NCBI GenBank assembly: GCA_050247155.1
Contig: JBFWUS010000004.1
Coordinates: 1 to 64,000 of the forward strand
Direction: 5' to 3'
Origin: Mesorhizobium_G sp050247155
GTDB lineage: Bacteria; Pseudomonadota; Alphaproteobacteria; Rhizobiales; Rhizobiaceae
DNA: 64,000 nucleotides
Every line of letters begins with the position of its first letter. Within the stretch, counting starts at the first letter, position 1. This document shows, one piece after another, positions 43,014 through 51,566 of this stretch. A program made the position numbers and the translations under genes. The notes below the pieces were generated by a model. It was not told the DNA's origin and ran no database searches. It was given only the letters and a program-made list of their open reading frames with translations.

Positions 43014-43624
43014 CAACGCGCTCCCGCCTCGCGCAGCGCCCGCTCGGCGGCGTCGCGCGCGTTGCGCACATCGGCCTCGGTTCCCGCCAGATAGAGCCGT
43101 CCGTTGGCGCCGATCATGCGCATGTCGATGACCTTGATGTCGGCTTCCTTCTCGGCCTCGTTGCAGGCGAGGATCGCATAGGCGGCGGGCTGGCATTCCA
43201 GCAGATAGATGCTTTCACCACCCAGCACCATCGAACCGGTCTTGTTGCGGTTCATCAGAAACGCATGCTGGTCGTCGACCCGCGTCACGATCTTGGAGGC
43301 GAAGATTTTCGGCTTCTCGGCGTCCTCGCGCTTCTTGCCCATCGCGGTAAGCGCCGCCTCGGCTCCCGCCCGCACCTCGGCGGTCGAATAGGCGTGAAAC
43401 TGCAGCGTGCCGAACTGACGCTCGACCACGAGGAAGCCTGCCCGCACCTCGGCGCTCTTGAGCACCGTGTCGGTCAGCGCCTCGATATCGAGGCCGGGCG
43501 CAATCTCGACGATCTGCGCAGCCATGCGGGCGCGCGGCAAGGTGCCACGCATCCATGTGGCGGTATAAGCCAACGTCTGGGGCTGAAGCTGGTCGATGAA
43601 GATGAAAGCTCGGAGATCGGTCAC
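43013..43624 (-). CDS. Microcompartment shell protein, tandem-BMC type (BMC-T), copy 1
   Basis: A 203-residue paralogue of the protein at 41327-41959. The first half has AQIVEIAPGLDIEALTDTVLK and LVVERQFGTLQFHAYS. The second has SIYLLECQPAAYAILACNEAEKEA and GRLYLAGTEADVRNARDAAE, the usual BMC strand-helix pattern. It overlaps the aldehyde dehydrogenase gene by four bases. Having two diverged trimers in one operon suggests pores of different selectivity. Confidence 0.8.
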   Translation of the reverse strand: MTDLRAFIFIDQLQPQTLAYTATWMRGTLPRARMAAQIVEIAPGLDIEALTDTVLKSAEVRAGFLVVERQFGTLQFHAYSTAEVRAGAEAALTAMGKKREDAEKPKIFASKIVTRVDDQHAFLMNRNKTGSMVLGGESIYLLECQPAAYAILACNEAEKEADIKVIDMRMIGANGRLYLAGTEADVRNARDAAERALREAGAR

Positions 43625-45159
43625 GACTGGCCCCTGGTCAGTTCACGGAGTTCCTGCAGGATCAACTGGCGCAAGAGATCGCGGTCGACGCCGCCGTCCT
43701 GCGCCGGCTCGGGCGCAGGCGACACGACAGACTCGCGTGCGTCTGGTCCGGCCGACGGCGCGCGTACCGCGCTGAAATCACCGAAGGGCACCGCAGCGTC
43801 GCTGTTCCAGGCAAGCCGCGTCCAATGGACCAGGTGCTGAGGCCCGATATTCTCCCCGACCGAAGAGCGGCCGAAATAGCCCGTTCCGATCATGAAGGAC
43901 GGCGCCAGATGAGTGGCGAAGCCCGCAGCCCCTTGCGAGCATGGCGCATTGACGACGACGCGGTAGACCGACAGGGTCGAGGCGAAGTCCATCGCGCGCT
44001 GCGGATTTTCTCCGTGGAACGCTGCGGAATGACCGGCGCCAGTCATGCGCAGGATCATCTGAGCGGTGCCGATCGCCCGCTCGAAGCTCTCGACGGAGAC
44101 AGAGGCCAGGACGGGGCAGAGCTTTTCCTTGGTCAGCGGCTCTTCGAGACCGACATGCTCGACAGGGGCGATAAGCGCCTTGGTCGAAGGCACGACCCGA
44201 ATCCCAACCTGCTGGGCGATCCAGACAGCACTTTTGCCGACGGCTGCGGTGTTCAAATGACCGTGTGGAAAAAGCCAATCGCGCAGCTTCGCGACCTCGG
44301 TCTCCGAGCAGATATGCCCACCCGCGGCCCGCAATCCGCGCTCGAGCCGTTGGCGGTTCTCGTCCAACGCGATCAGCACGCTTTCGTTCGTGCAGAGAGC
44401 GGAATTGTCGAAGGCCTTGCTGCTCACGATCCGCTGGGCTGCCGCGTTCTGGTCGGCGCTGGGGTCGACATAGACGGGTGCGTTGCCAGGCCCGACGCCG
44501 ATCGCCGGATTGCCCGAGGAATAGGCCGCCCGCACCATCGCACTACCGCCCGTCGCCAGGATCACCTGTACGTTGGGTGAGGCCATCAGCGCCTGCACCA
44601 GTGGAACAGACGGTTCTTCGATGCACTGGATTAGCCCCGCGGGGGCGCCCGCGGCCACGGCAGCGGCTTCCAGCCGCTCGGCGGCGTCGCGGCAGCATTC
44701 TTTCGCCATCGGATGGGGGCTGAAAATCACGGCATTGCGGCTCAGCACTGCCAGGATGGTCTTGTAATACAGCGTCGAGACCGGATTCGTGGCGGGCGTC
44801 AGCGCCAGGATCACGCCGGCTGGCTTCGGGATCTCCACCATCTTGCGTTCGCTGTCGACGCGGGGATCGACCAGGTTCATTTCGGCGTAGAAATCCACCA
44901 AGGGATGGGTCGAAAGCTCGTTCTTCAGCCTCTTGTGTTCGACCACACCCATGCCGCTCTCACGCACCGCCCATTCGGCATAGGTCTGCGCTGCCTGGTG
45001 TGCCGCTTCGGCGACACTACGGGCGATCTTCATGACCGCCGCTCGATCGTAGCGGGCATAGGTGCGTACAGCCCAGCCGGCCCTGTCGAGCTTCATCCGC
45101 GCTATGGCTAACGCCCGGTCCGGCACGGCAAGGCGCGGCGCGTCTTCGTGAGGTAGCAT
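43621..45159 (-). CDS. CoA-acylating aldehyde dehydrogenase, microcompartment type (PduP/EutE-like)
   Basis: A 512-residue enzyme that oxidises an aldehyde to acyl-CoA with NAD+. The catalytic cysteine is C256 in SSKAFDNSALCTNES, and the cofactor region includes ILALTPATNPVSTLYYK and NVQVILATGGSAMVRAAY. After the catalytic domain a Pro/Ala-rich linker leads to a C-terminal amphipathic helix (VDRDLLRQLILQELRELTRG), typical of an encapsulation peptide for packing into the shell. It lies 20 bases after the class III enzyme and overlaps the shell gene by four bases. The aldehyde is probably acetaldehyde or propionaldehyde. Confidence 0.9.
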   Translation of the reverse strand: MLPHEDAPRLAVPDRALAIARMKLDRAGWAVRTYARYDRAAVMKIARSVAEAAHQAAQTYAEWAVRESGMGVVEHKRLKNELSTHPLVDFYAEMNLVDPRVDSERKMVEIPKPAGVILALTPATNPVSTLYYKTILAVLSRNAVIFSPHPMAKECCRDAAERLEAAAVAAGAPAGLIQCIEEPSVPLVQALMASPNVQVILATGGSAMVRAAYSSGNPAIGVGPGNAPVYVDPSADQNAAAQRIVSSKAFDNSALCTNESVLIALDENRQRLERGLRAAGGHICSETEVAKLRDWLFPHGHLNTAAVGKSAVWIAQQVGIRVVPSTKALIAPVEHVGLEEPLTKEKLCPVLASVSVESFERAIGTAQMILRMTGAGHSAAFHGENPQRAMDFASTLSVYRVVVNAPCSQGAAGFATHLAPSFMIGTGYFGRSSVGENIGPQHLVHWTRLAWNSDAAVPFGDFSAVRAPSAGPDARESVVSPAPEPAQDGGVDRDLLRQLILQELRELTRGQS

Positions 45160-45179
45160 ATGCTTTCCTTTTCCCCGGA

Positions 45180-46460
45180 TCAGGCGGCGCGGCGCGAGGT
45201 ACGCAGAAGACTGCGCGCACGCGGCATCGCGGCTTCCAGCCGGTCGACGATTTCCTGACAGGTGATCGAATCCAGCAGCAAGCCCGGCTTGAACTGCAAC
45301 ACCCGCTTGTCGAGCGAAGAGAAGATCGCCCAGACTCCGTGTTCATACAGCGCGCGCGAGACGGCGACGGCGCCCTCTGGATGGTCGAACTCCAGGCCCA
45401 GGATCACGCCTCGCTGGCGTATACCTACAAAGATGTCGGAGTTCGCCGCCATGATCGCGGTCAGGGCGCGGCGGAAATAGTCGGCGACGGAATGCACATT
45501 GGCCACGACTTCCGGGCGCTGGAGCATGTCAATAACCTGGTGGGCGACGACGCAGCCCAGTTCGGAACCGCCTGACGTGGAGATGTGCGCGGCGCCGTCT
45601 TCGTGCTGCCAGGCGCCGCATTGTTCGGTCACGACGCAGGCGGATATCGGGTAGATGCCGCCGCCCAGGCCCTTGCCGGTGACGAACATGTCCGGCGACA
45701 GGCCATAAGATTGCCAGCCCCACATGACGCCGGTCCGCATCAGGCCGGTCTGCACCTCATCGGCGATGTAGAGGGTGCCATACCGGCGGCAGAGCTCCTG
45801 ACAGTCTTTGAGATAGCCGTCATTCGGCAATGGGAATCCGTAGGTGGCCGGGATCGTCTCGATGATAAAGGCAGCGACGTCGCGACCGCGCAGCACGCGT
45901 TCCAGCGCGTCGACGTCATTAAACGGAACCTGGATGAATTCCTCAGGCCGGTCCGCCAGAAACAGCTTGGAAAACCGCTCGTCGCCGGTGGCGACCGACA
46001 GGCCGGAATGGCCATGGTAGCCTTTGATGATCGACACGATCTTGCGGCGCTTCGTGGTATGCCGGGCAGTTTTCAGAGCGATTTCCACGGCCTCGGCACC
46101 GCCGGCACCGAATATCGCATATTTCATTCCGGGCGCGGTCTTGACCAGCTTTTCGGCGAAGGCTGCGCGCGCAACTGACGGGAACCAGTGATTTCCCATG
46201 TCGAAATAATCGAGCGCCGACTTCAGCGTGGCGACGAGTTCCGGATTGCGGTGACCGAAATTGTAAGTCCCGCCATTGAGGTGGAGATCAATCAACCTCC
46301 GCCCTGACATGTCGTACAGGAAATAGCCTTCCCGCCGGTCGATCACCAAGTCGATCCCGGCATCGCGCCAGAATTTGGTTTTGCCTGGATTCCAATACTC
46401 GATCGCCTTGTCGAGTAACTCGGCCTTCGAATCGAACTTGAAAAATCCATAATCGAACAA
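45180..46460 (-). CDS. Class III aminotransferase-fold enzyme, likely phospho-lyase
   Basis: A 426-residue PLP enzyme. Motifs: FGAGGAEAVEIALK (118-130), KGYHGHSG (146-153), IADEVQTGLMRTG with pyridine aspartate D234, and Schiff-base lysine K263 in VTGKGLGGGIYP. The fold covers aminotransferases and the ethanolamine-phosphate and phosphohydroxylysine phospho-lyases. Its position beside an acylating aldehyde dehydrogenase, shell proteins and APH-fold kinases favours the lyase reaction, giving aldehyde, ammonia and phosphate. The start is a TTG at 46460 with GGAGGTG ideally spaced before it; an ATG reading back to 46970 would run through the divergent regulator. Confidence 0.8.
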   Translation of the reverse strand: MFDYGFFKFDSKAELLDKAIEYWNPGKTKFWRDAGIDLVIDRREGYFLYDMSGRRLIDLHLNGGTYNFGHRNPELVATLKSALDYFDMGNHWFPSVARAAFAEKLVKTAPGMKYAIFGAGGAEAVEIALKTARHTTKRRKIVSIIKGYHGHSGLSVATGDERFSKLFLADRPEEFIQVPFNDVDALERVLRGRDVAAFIIETIPATYGFPLPNDGYLKDCQELCRRYGTLYIADEVQTGLMRTGVMWGWQSYGLSPDMFVTGKGLGGGIYPISACVVTEQCGAWQHEDGAAHISTSGGSELGCVVAHQVIDMLQRPEVVANVHSVADYFRRALTAIMAANSDIFVGIRQRGVILGLEFDHPEGAVAVSRALYEHGVWAIFSSLDKRVLQFKPGLLLDSITCQEIVDRLEAAMPRARSLLRTSRRAA

Positions 46461-46507
46461 GGCACACCTCCATCTGCCTCCAACCTGACATTCTTCTTTC
46501 CGGTATG

Positions 46508-46523
46508 CAACAAAAAAATGTTG
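46508..46523. promoter_or_regulatory. Candidate operator between the microcompartment operon and its DeoR regulator
   Basis: CAACA and TGTTG (46508-46512, 46519-46523) flank a run of six A in the 150-base divergent gap. The position, about 50 bases upstream of the TTG of the class III enzyme, fits an operator for the DeoR-type protein encoded next to it. The arms are only five bases, so the call is weak. Confidence 0.3.
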
Positions 46524-46610
46524 GATGTCGGGCATTTTATGATAGCTTGTCACCTGAGATCCAATTTGCAAACCTGTGACTGTGGTCAACTCGGTGTGGG
46601 AAATGCGACT

Positions 46611-47393
46611 GTGAGAACCGCCAAATCGCGCAAGGAATTGCGCCACGACCAGATATTGTCCGCACTGGAGGCCAATCCGGCCTTGCGGGTGAATCAATTG
46701 GCCGAAGAACTGGGAGTTTCGGCCGAAACTGTTCGGCGCGACCTTACCGAACTCGATCAAATGGGCCGGCTGAACCGCACCTACGGCGGGGCGGTCAGCG
46801 CAGCTAACCGTTTCGAGCCCGCGCTGAATGAACGTCTCCTGCTGAACATATCGGAGCGACGGGCGATCGCCCGTGCCGCGGTCGATCGCTACGCAAGGGA
46901 GGAGGCCTTGCTCTTGGGCGGCGGCGCCACCATGGTGCAATTCGCAAGGACGCTGCGCGAAATCGGGCATCGGCTAACGGTCGTCACGCCCGCCTACCCG
47001 ATCGCGGCGGAGCTGGCGGGCAACCCCCTGATCGAGGTGATGCTGCTGCCCGGCATCTTCGAGCAGCAGGAAGGGATGGTTTGCGGCCCCGAGACCATTC
47101 GCGCTCTCGACCGATATCGCGCGCCGACAGCAATCATAGGGGCTTCGGGGCTGAACCCCGACGGCGTCTCCGAAGCCATGCTGGGCGTCGGCGAGGTTTA
47201 TACCGCAATGCTTCGCAATGCCGACCAGGGGGTCGTGCTTGCCGATCATGGCAAATTTGGCAAGCGCGCGCTGGTCTTGCTGTCTGGCTGGACCCCCCGC
47301 ATGTCGCTGATCACCGATCGCGAACCCGACCCGGCATTGATGTCGGCGCTGACCGAGGGCGGATCGTTCCTGGAGATTGCCGCTCAAGGCTGA
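46611..47393 (+). CDS. DeoR-family transcriptional regulator
   Basis: A regulator of about 260 residues. The DeoR winged helix is at the N-terminus (LRHDQILSALEANPALRVNQLAEELGVSAETVRRDL, landmarks LRHDQILSAL and GVSAETVRRDL, ending with LNRTYGGAV). The sugar-phosphate-isomerase-like sensor domain follows, with ISERRAIARAA, LLLGGGATM and VLADHGKFGKRALV. It usually senses a phosphorylated metabolite, which here could be the phospho-amino-alcohol. The GTG at 46611 gives the standard length; an ATG at 46518 adds 31 unlikely residues. It is divergent from the microcompartment operon and is its most probable regulator. Confidence 0.85.
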   Translation: MRTAKSRKELRHDQILSALEANPALRVNQLAEELGVSAETVRRDLTELDQMGRLNRTYGGAVSAANRFEPALNERLLLNISERRAIARAAVDRYAREEALLLGGGATMVQFARTLREIGHRLTVVTPAYPIAAELAGNPLIEVMLLPGIFEQQEGMVCGPETIRALDRYRAPTAIIGASGLNPDGVSEAMLGVGEVYTAMLRNADQGVVLADHGKFGKRALVLLSGWTPRMSLITDREPDPALMSALTEGGSFLEIAAQG

Positions 47394-47492
47394 CCTGGCG
47401 GCGCTCGCTGCCTGCGGCCCCGACACAAATGCGGGATCGGTTTGCCGCGCGAGCGGGAACTGGGTCGCCGACCCTCAACCGGAAAGAAGGAT

Positions 47493-48290
47493 ATGACAGC
47501 AGAACGTTACTACCATCCGCCCATTGCGAATGTTCGCCGCATTCTCAAGGAAGGCACCTTCAACGCGCGTGATGCCGGCGGTTATCCCCTTGCGAATGGC
47601 GGGTGGCTGCTCGAAAGACGCTTCTACCGATCGGATGCCTTGAATGCGCTCACTCCCGCTGACATGCAGGAGTTTTCGCGCCTTGGGGTGCGTACGGTCA
47701 TCGACCTGCGGGACGTGCGCGAGGCCGATGGCGCGCCCGACAAGATCGATCGACGCATGGTGCGGTATGAACGTATCCCGATCTTCGAGGACAGGCTTTT
47801 CGAACGCGACTTCAGGACGTTTCCTGGCCTTTCGGCACTCTATCGGCTGATCTTGGACGAACACGTCCATCAACTGGTGCGGGTCATGGAGATCCTGAGC
47901 GAAGCGAGCGAGGAACCGGTCCTTGTGCATTGCACGGCAGGCAAGGATCGAACGGGCCTTTTGGTGGCGCTGGTGCATGCGACCATAGGCCTCGAACAGG
48001 AAAGGATGCTTGACGACTACGGCGCCAGTGAAAAGATTCTCGGCAGTAAGTTCGAGGATCGCGTCCGTAACCTCTATCGCCAGATGGCGGTTCCCCCTGA
48101 AATTCTGGGGGACGCACCGCGCCATGCGCCCCCGTCATACCTTGCGGATACGCTTGAGAGCATGCGTTCAAAGGGCGGCTCCATTCAAGGATTTCTGGCA
48201 GATAACGGGTTTGGCTTCGCCAAACAGGAGCTCCTGGTCCGGAATCTGGCCAAACCAATGGCCGCGCCAGGTCATGACCGGGTAGCGTGA
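47493..48290 (+). CDS. Tyrosine-type phosphatase (DSP-like, Y_phosphatase3 family)
   Basis: A 265-residue phosphatase with the P-loop HCTAGKDRTG, catalytic C147 and R153 (C-x5-R). N-terminal elements NARDAGGYPL and YRSDALNALT, then LGVRTVIDLRD, are those of bacterial protein-tyrosine or phosphoinositide phosphatases of this group. GGAAAGAAGG stands just before ATG 47493, ruling out the longer reading. It lies 99 bases after the DeoR gene and 125 before a kinase gene. It may remove phosphate from a small phosphorylated intermediate rather than a protein, which would balance the kinases of this locus. Confidence 0.8.
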   Translation: MTAERYYHPPIANVRRILKEGTFNARDAGGYPLANGGWLLERRFYRSDALNALTPADMQEFSRLGVRTVIDLRDVREADGAPDKIDRRMVRYERIPIFEDRLFERDFRTFPGLSALYRLILDEHVHQLVRVMEILSEASEEPVLVHCTAGKDRTGLLVALVHATIGLEQERMLDDYGASEKILGSKFEDRVRNLYRQMAVPPEILGDAPRHAPPSYLADTLESMRSKGGSIQGFLADNGFGFAKQELLVRNLAKPMAAPGHDRVA

Positions 48291-48415
48291 TGGCGAACAA
48301 GCGAAACCCGCAAAGTCGCCAGCGAAGGCGCCCAGGGTCGCCGATTACCGGCCTTCTTCCCCTGCACTGAAATCAAACCGATCGAAATGGTCGTTCAACA
48401 GCGAGACCACGGACC

Positions 48416-49423
48416 ATGGACACGCGTGACAGGAATATTGAAATCTATCGTCGCCACGCCGTCGCGGCGCTGAAGCATTACGACCTGCCGGCCGGGGCAA
48501 TGCCGCGCCTGATCAGCCTATCCGAAAACGCAACCTTCATCGTCGAAGGAGAGCGGCCCTTCGGAATCCTGCGCATATATTTGACGAATGCGAAGCGGCA
48601 AGCGTCCGTTCGTTCGGAACTCGCATGGATCGAAGCCCTGCGCCGGGATGCCGCGGTTGATACGCCCGAAGTGCTCCCGACCCGAAACGGCGGCTCGATG
48701 GCGTGCTTTGCGGTCGATGGGACGCAGCGTGTTTGCGCGATGTTCGAATATGTTCCGGGCGGCGAATTGAGCGATCACGACACGCAGTCCTACAGTGTGG
48801 TCGGAAGGATCGCCGCGCAACTCCATCAGCATGGGAAGAATTGGAAGCGGCCGACGGGCTTCGTTCGCAGAACCTGGGATCTTGATACAATCCTTGGAAA
48901 GGACGCCGAATGGGGTGATTGGCGGGCAGGACCTGGGCTCGACTTGGACAGCCGGATTCTGTTGGAAAGGACCGAGCAGCGCATTCGCCAACGTCTCGGC
49001 GCATATCCGGTTTCCGCCGATCGGGGTGGTCTTGTTCACTGCGATTTGCGGGCCGCCAATCTGATGATCGACCCGGACGGCCGCATTTGGGTCATTGATT
49101 TCGACGACTGCGGCGCAAGCTGGTTTCTGTGGGACCTATGTTCCAGCACGACGTTCATCGAGCATCTGCCGAAAGTCGATGACATCGTCCAGGCCTGGCT
49201 GACCGGGTATCAGCAGATTCGGCAACTCGCCGAGGAGGACATTCGCGCAATACCCGACCTCGTCATGCTTCGTCGACTTCATATCTTCGCCTGGCTTGGT
49301 TCTCATCCCGAGTCCGATCTGACTGGCGCGCTGAAGCACGCATACTGCGCCGCCACATGCCAGGTTGCGCGGCAGTATCTCGACGAGAGATTCCTTGCTG
49401 ACATCCACAGGCCAGGCAATTAG
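48416..49423 (+). CDS. APH-fold kinase (SrkA/hydroxylysine-kinase-like)
   Basis: A 335-residue kinase with the catalytic loop LVHCDLRAANLMIDPDG (H-x-D-x4-N) and metal motif WVIDFDDCGASWFLWDL, closest to the SrkA/YihE and homoserine or hydroxylysine kinase branch. A glycine-poor N-lobe (GAMPRLISLSENATFIVEGE) with the E-N-A-T-F strand is also typical. It is the third APH-fold kinase within 15 kb. Beside a class III phospho-lyase-type enzyme this pair recalls human hydroxylysine kinase and its partner lyase, and RMM-type microcompartment loci. Substrate unproven. Confidence 0.78.
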   Translation: MDTRDRNIEIYRRHAVAALKHYDLPAGAMPRLISLSENATFIVEGERPFGILRIYLTNAKRQASVRSELAWIEALRRDAAVDTPEVLPTRNGGSMACFAVDGTQRVCAMFEYVPGGELSDHDTQSYSVVGRIAAQLHQHGKNWKRPTGFVRRTWDLDTILGKDAEWGDWRAGPGLDLDSRILLERTEQRIRQRLGAYPVSADRGGLVHCDLRAANLMIDPDGRIWVIDFDDCGASWFLWDLCSSTTFIEHLPKVDDIVQAWLTGYQQIRQLAEEDIRAIPDLVMLRRLHIFAWLGSHPESDLTGALKHAYCAATCQVARQYLDERFLADIHRPGN

Positions 49424-49523
49424 GCGGGGTATTACGTTCTCCTCGCCTGCGAAGGCCCGCAGAGTATCGACCTAGTCATCCAATGCAGTACTCGGGGCTC
49501 CTTGCCTGCGTGGCGCTGAGTGG

Positions 49524-49655
49524 GGCGAAGCCTATATCGAGACCCAACTCGCTCCGGAACTCAAGCCGGGCGACGTCGTCATTCTCGACAATGTTGCCTT
49601 CCACAAAAGCCAGCGGGCGGCCGAACTGGTGCGGCTACACTGGCAGCTTTGCTAA
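49524..49655 (+). pseudogene. IS630-family transposase fragment
   Basis: One frame reads GEAYIETQLAPELKPGDV then VILDNVAFHKSQRAAELV, the segment around the second catalytic aspartate of IS630-type DDE transposases, and stops at a TAA. Neither end of the gene nor of the element is present. It marks insertion and decay at the junction between the kinase gene and the hydantoinase cassette. Confidence 0.6.
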
Positions 49656-49776
49656 CCTTGAGCGTCTTCTGGGAGCTTGGCGACGCGCCGAAAGAGAACA
49701 GGCCGACGACATTCCGCCTCCCGCGTTGAATCTGGAGCCGATTCGGGATCCGGAAACCGGTCATGTGATCTAGCCG

Positions 49777-50165
49777 GTGATTGCAGCGGCACTATGCATC
49801 AAGCCAAGAGCCCTGCTAACCGAACGGCAGGCAAGGAAGGTCGAGGGCCTGAAGCAGGGATCTGACGCTTTCACCATGATGAGACGCCTGGCCATGCGCT
49901 TCAACGGCAAACTTCGCGGCAAGAAATCGGTACCAATGGATACGTGGATCGATGACGCAATCGACTCCGAGCTAATTCCGATCATGCGGTTCGCCCGCGT
50001 CCTACGCAGAGACATCGATGCGGTCAACAACGCCATCGAATTGCCTTGGAGCAATGGGCAAGCTGAAGGACAGATCAACCGGCTCAAGACGCTCAAACGC
50101 GCTATGTACGGTAGAGCTGCCCGAGAACTGGTGAGGGCGCGAACGCTGCCGCCGCGCCCGTGCCA
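49777..50165 (+). pseudogene. ISL3-family transposase fragment (C-terminal part)
   Basis: The frame keeps the last third of an ISL3 transposase: CIKPRALLTERQARKVEGL, AMRFNGKLR, WIDDAIDSELIPIMRFARVL, then the diagnostic NAIELPWSNGQAEGQINRLK and LKRAMYGRA. N-terminal domains are missing and the frame continues into unrelated sequence after about 50155. It lies directly upstream of the M20 hydrolase. A different ISL3 fragment occurs in opposite orientation at the far side of that cassette. Confidence 0.75.
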
Positions 50166-50242
50166 ACGCGCCGTGGGACGAAAGCTTGCCTTCACAAGAC
50201 ACAGGTGCGACAGACTGGCCAAAGCCCGAAAGACGGTTCGCC

Positions 50243-51397
50243 ATGCCCGTGATTGACCAGATCGCCCAGTTTGCCAACGATCTCACCACGATACGCCGGG
50301 ATTTCCATCAGCATCCGGAACTTGGGTTCGAGGAACATCGCACTTCGCAGCGAGTGGCCGAACTGCTGGAGGGCTGGGGCATCACCGTCGCGCGTGGGAT
50401 CGGTGGAACCGGTGTGGTGGGCGTGATCGAGGGAGCACGGCCCGGACGCTCCATCGGGCTGCGGGCCGACATGGACGCCCTGCCGATGGAGGAACTCACA
50501 AACCTGCCCTATGCGTCGAAGAACCCCGGCGTGTTTCACGGCTGCGGCCATGACGGACACACCACCATGCTGCTCGGCGCGGCGCGCTATCTCGCCGGGA
50601 CGCGCGACTTCGCGGGGCGCGCGGTGCTGATCTTCCAGCCCGCCGAGGAAGGGCTCGGTGGTGCGAGGGCCATGCTGCGGGACCGACTGTTCGAGCGCTT
50701 CCCTTGCGACGAACTCTACGGCATGCACAATTCGCCCTATCAAGGGCATTCCCAACTGACGATCCGGCCGGGCAAGGCGCAGGCCGGTGCGAGCTTCTTC
50801 GACATCACCCTGCACGGCCGTGGCAGCCATGGGGCGATGCCGCAAGCCAGCCGCGATCCGATCGCCATCGGCTCGGGCCTGGTGAAGGAAATGCAGGAAA
50901 TCGTCTCGCGCAATAGCGACCCGACCCATGCCACCGTCGTCTCCGTCACCCAGTTCCATGCCGGCTCCGCCTATAATGTCATTCCGGAGACCGCCGTGTT
51001 GCGCGGCACGTTCCGTTATTTCGACGAAACGGACGGCGCCATGATCGAAACGCGCATACGTAAGCTCTGCGCCGGCTTCGCGCTGGCTCACGAGATCGAG
51101 ATCACCGCCGATATCCGTAACGTCTTCGACGTTCTCTCGAACGATCCCGAGCGGGTGGACAACCTCATCGAGGTCGCGCGCGACATCATCGGCGAAAAGG
51201 CGCAGCCGAACGCGGATCTGACGATGGGATCGGAGGATATGGCCGACCTCCTTCGCGTCGTGCCCGGAGCGTTCTTCAATCTGGGCCATGACGGCACCGT
51301 GCCGCTGCACAATCCCGGATTTATTTTCGACGACACGATCCTGCCCGTCGGCGCCAGCCTGTTGGCCCGACTGGTCGAGATGCGTGGCGGCGCCTGA
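50243..51397 (+). CDS. M20-family amidohydrolase (HipO/N-acyl-amino-acid type)
   Basis: A 384-residue metallo-amidohydrolase of peptidase family M20D. Metal and catalytic motifs: GLRADMDALPMEE, HGCGHDGHTTMLLGAARYL and PAEEGLGGARAML, with lid-domain GSHGAMPQ and C-terminal GSEDMADLL. It hydrolyses an N-acyl or related amide of an amino acid. The ATG at 50243 begins the conserved QIAQFANDLTTIRRDFHQHPELGFEE region. Its context (IclR regulator, HyuA-HyuB, ABC importer) suggests that it completes degradation of a cyclic amide or N-acylated product. Confidence 0.87.
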   Translation: MPVIDQIAQFANDLTTIRRDFHQHPELGFEEHRTSQRVAELLEGWGITVARGIGGTGVVGVIEGARPGRSIGLRADMDALPMEELTNLPYASKNPGVFHGCGHDGHTTMLLGAARYLAGTRDFAGRAVLIFQPAEEGLGGARAMLRDRLFERFPCDELYGMHNSPYQGHSQLTIRPGKAQAGASFFDITLHGRGSHGAMPQASRDPIAIGSGLVKEMQEIVSRNSDPTHATVVSVTQFHAGSAYNVIPETAVLRGTFRYFDETDGAMIETRIRKLCAGFALAHEIEITADIRNVFDVLSNDPERVDNLIEVARDIIGEKAQPNADLTMGSEDMADLLRVVPGAFFNLGHDGTVPLHNPGFIFDDTILPVGASLLARLVEMRGGA

Positions 51398-51566
51398 GGC
51401 GATTTCGCCCACAAAAACAGTCTCTTGACCTAACGGCACCCGCCCCTCCGGCCCCCGGCCTTGGAGATGGCGAAGCTTTGCGGTCTTACCTTACGGAAGT
51501 ATGCGCCGCCCTGGGCGGCGAATGCCGTGCATTTTTTCGCTTGACTTCAAGGCAATCCATCCTCTA

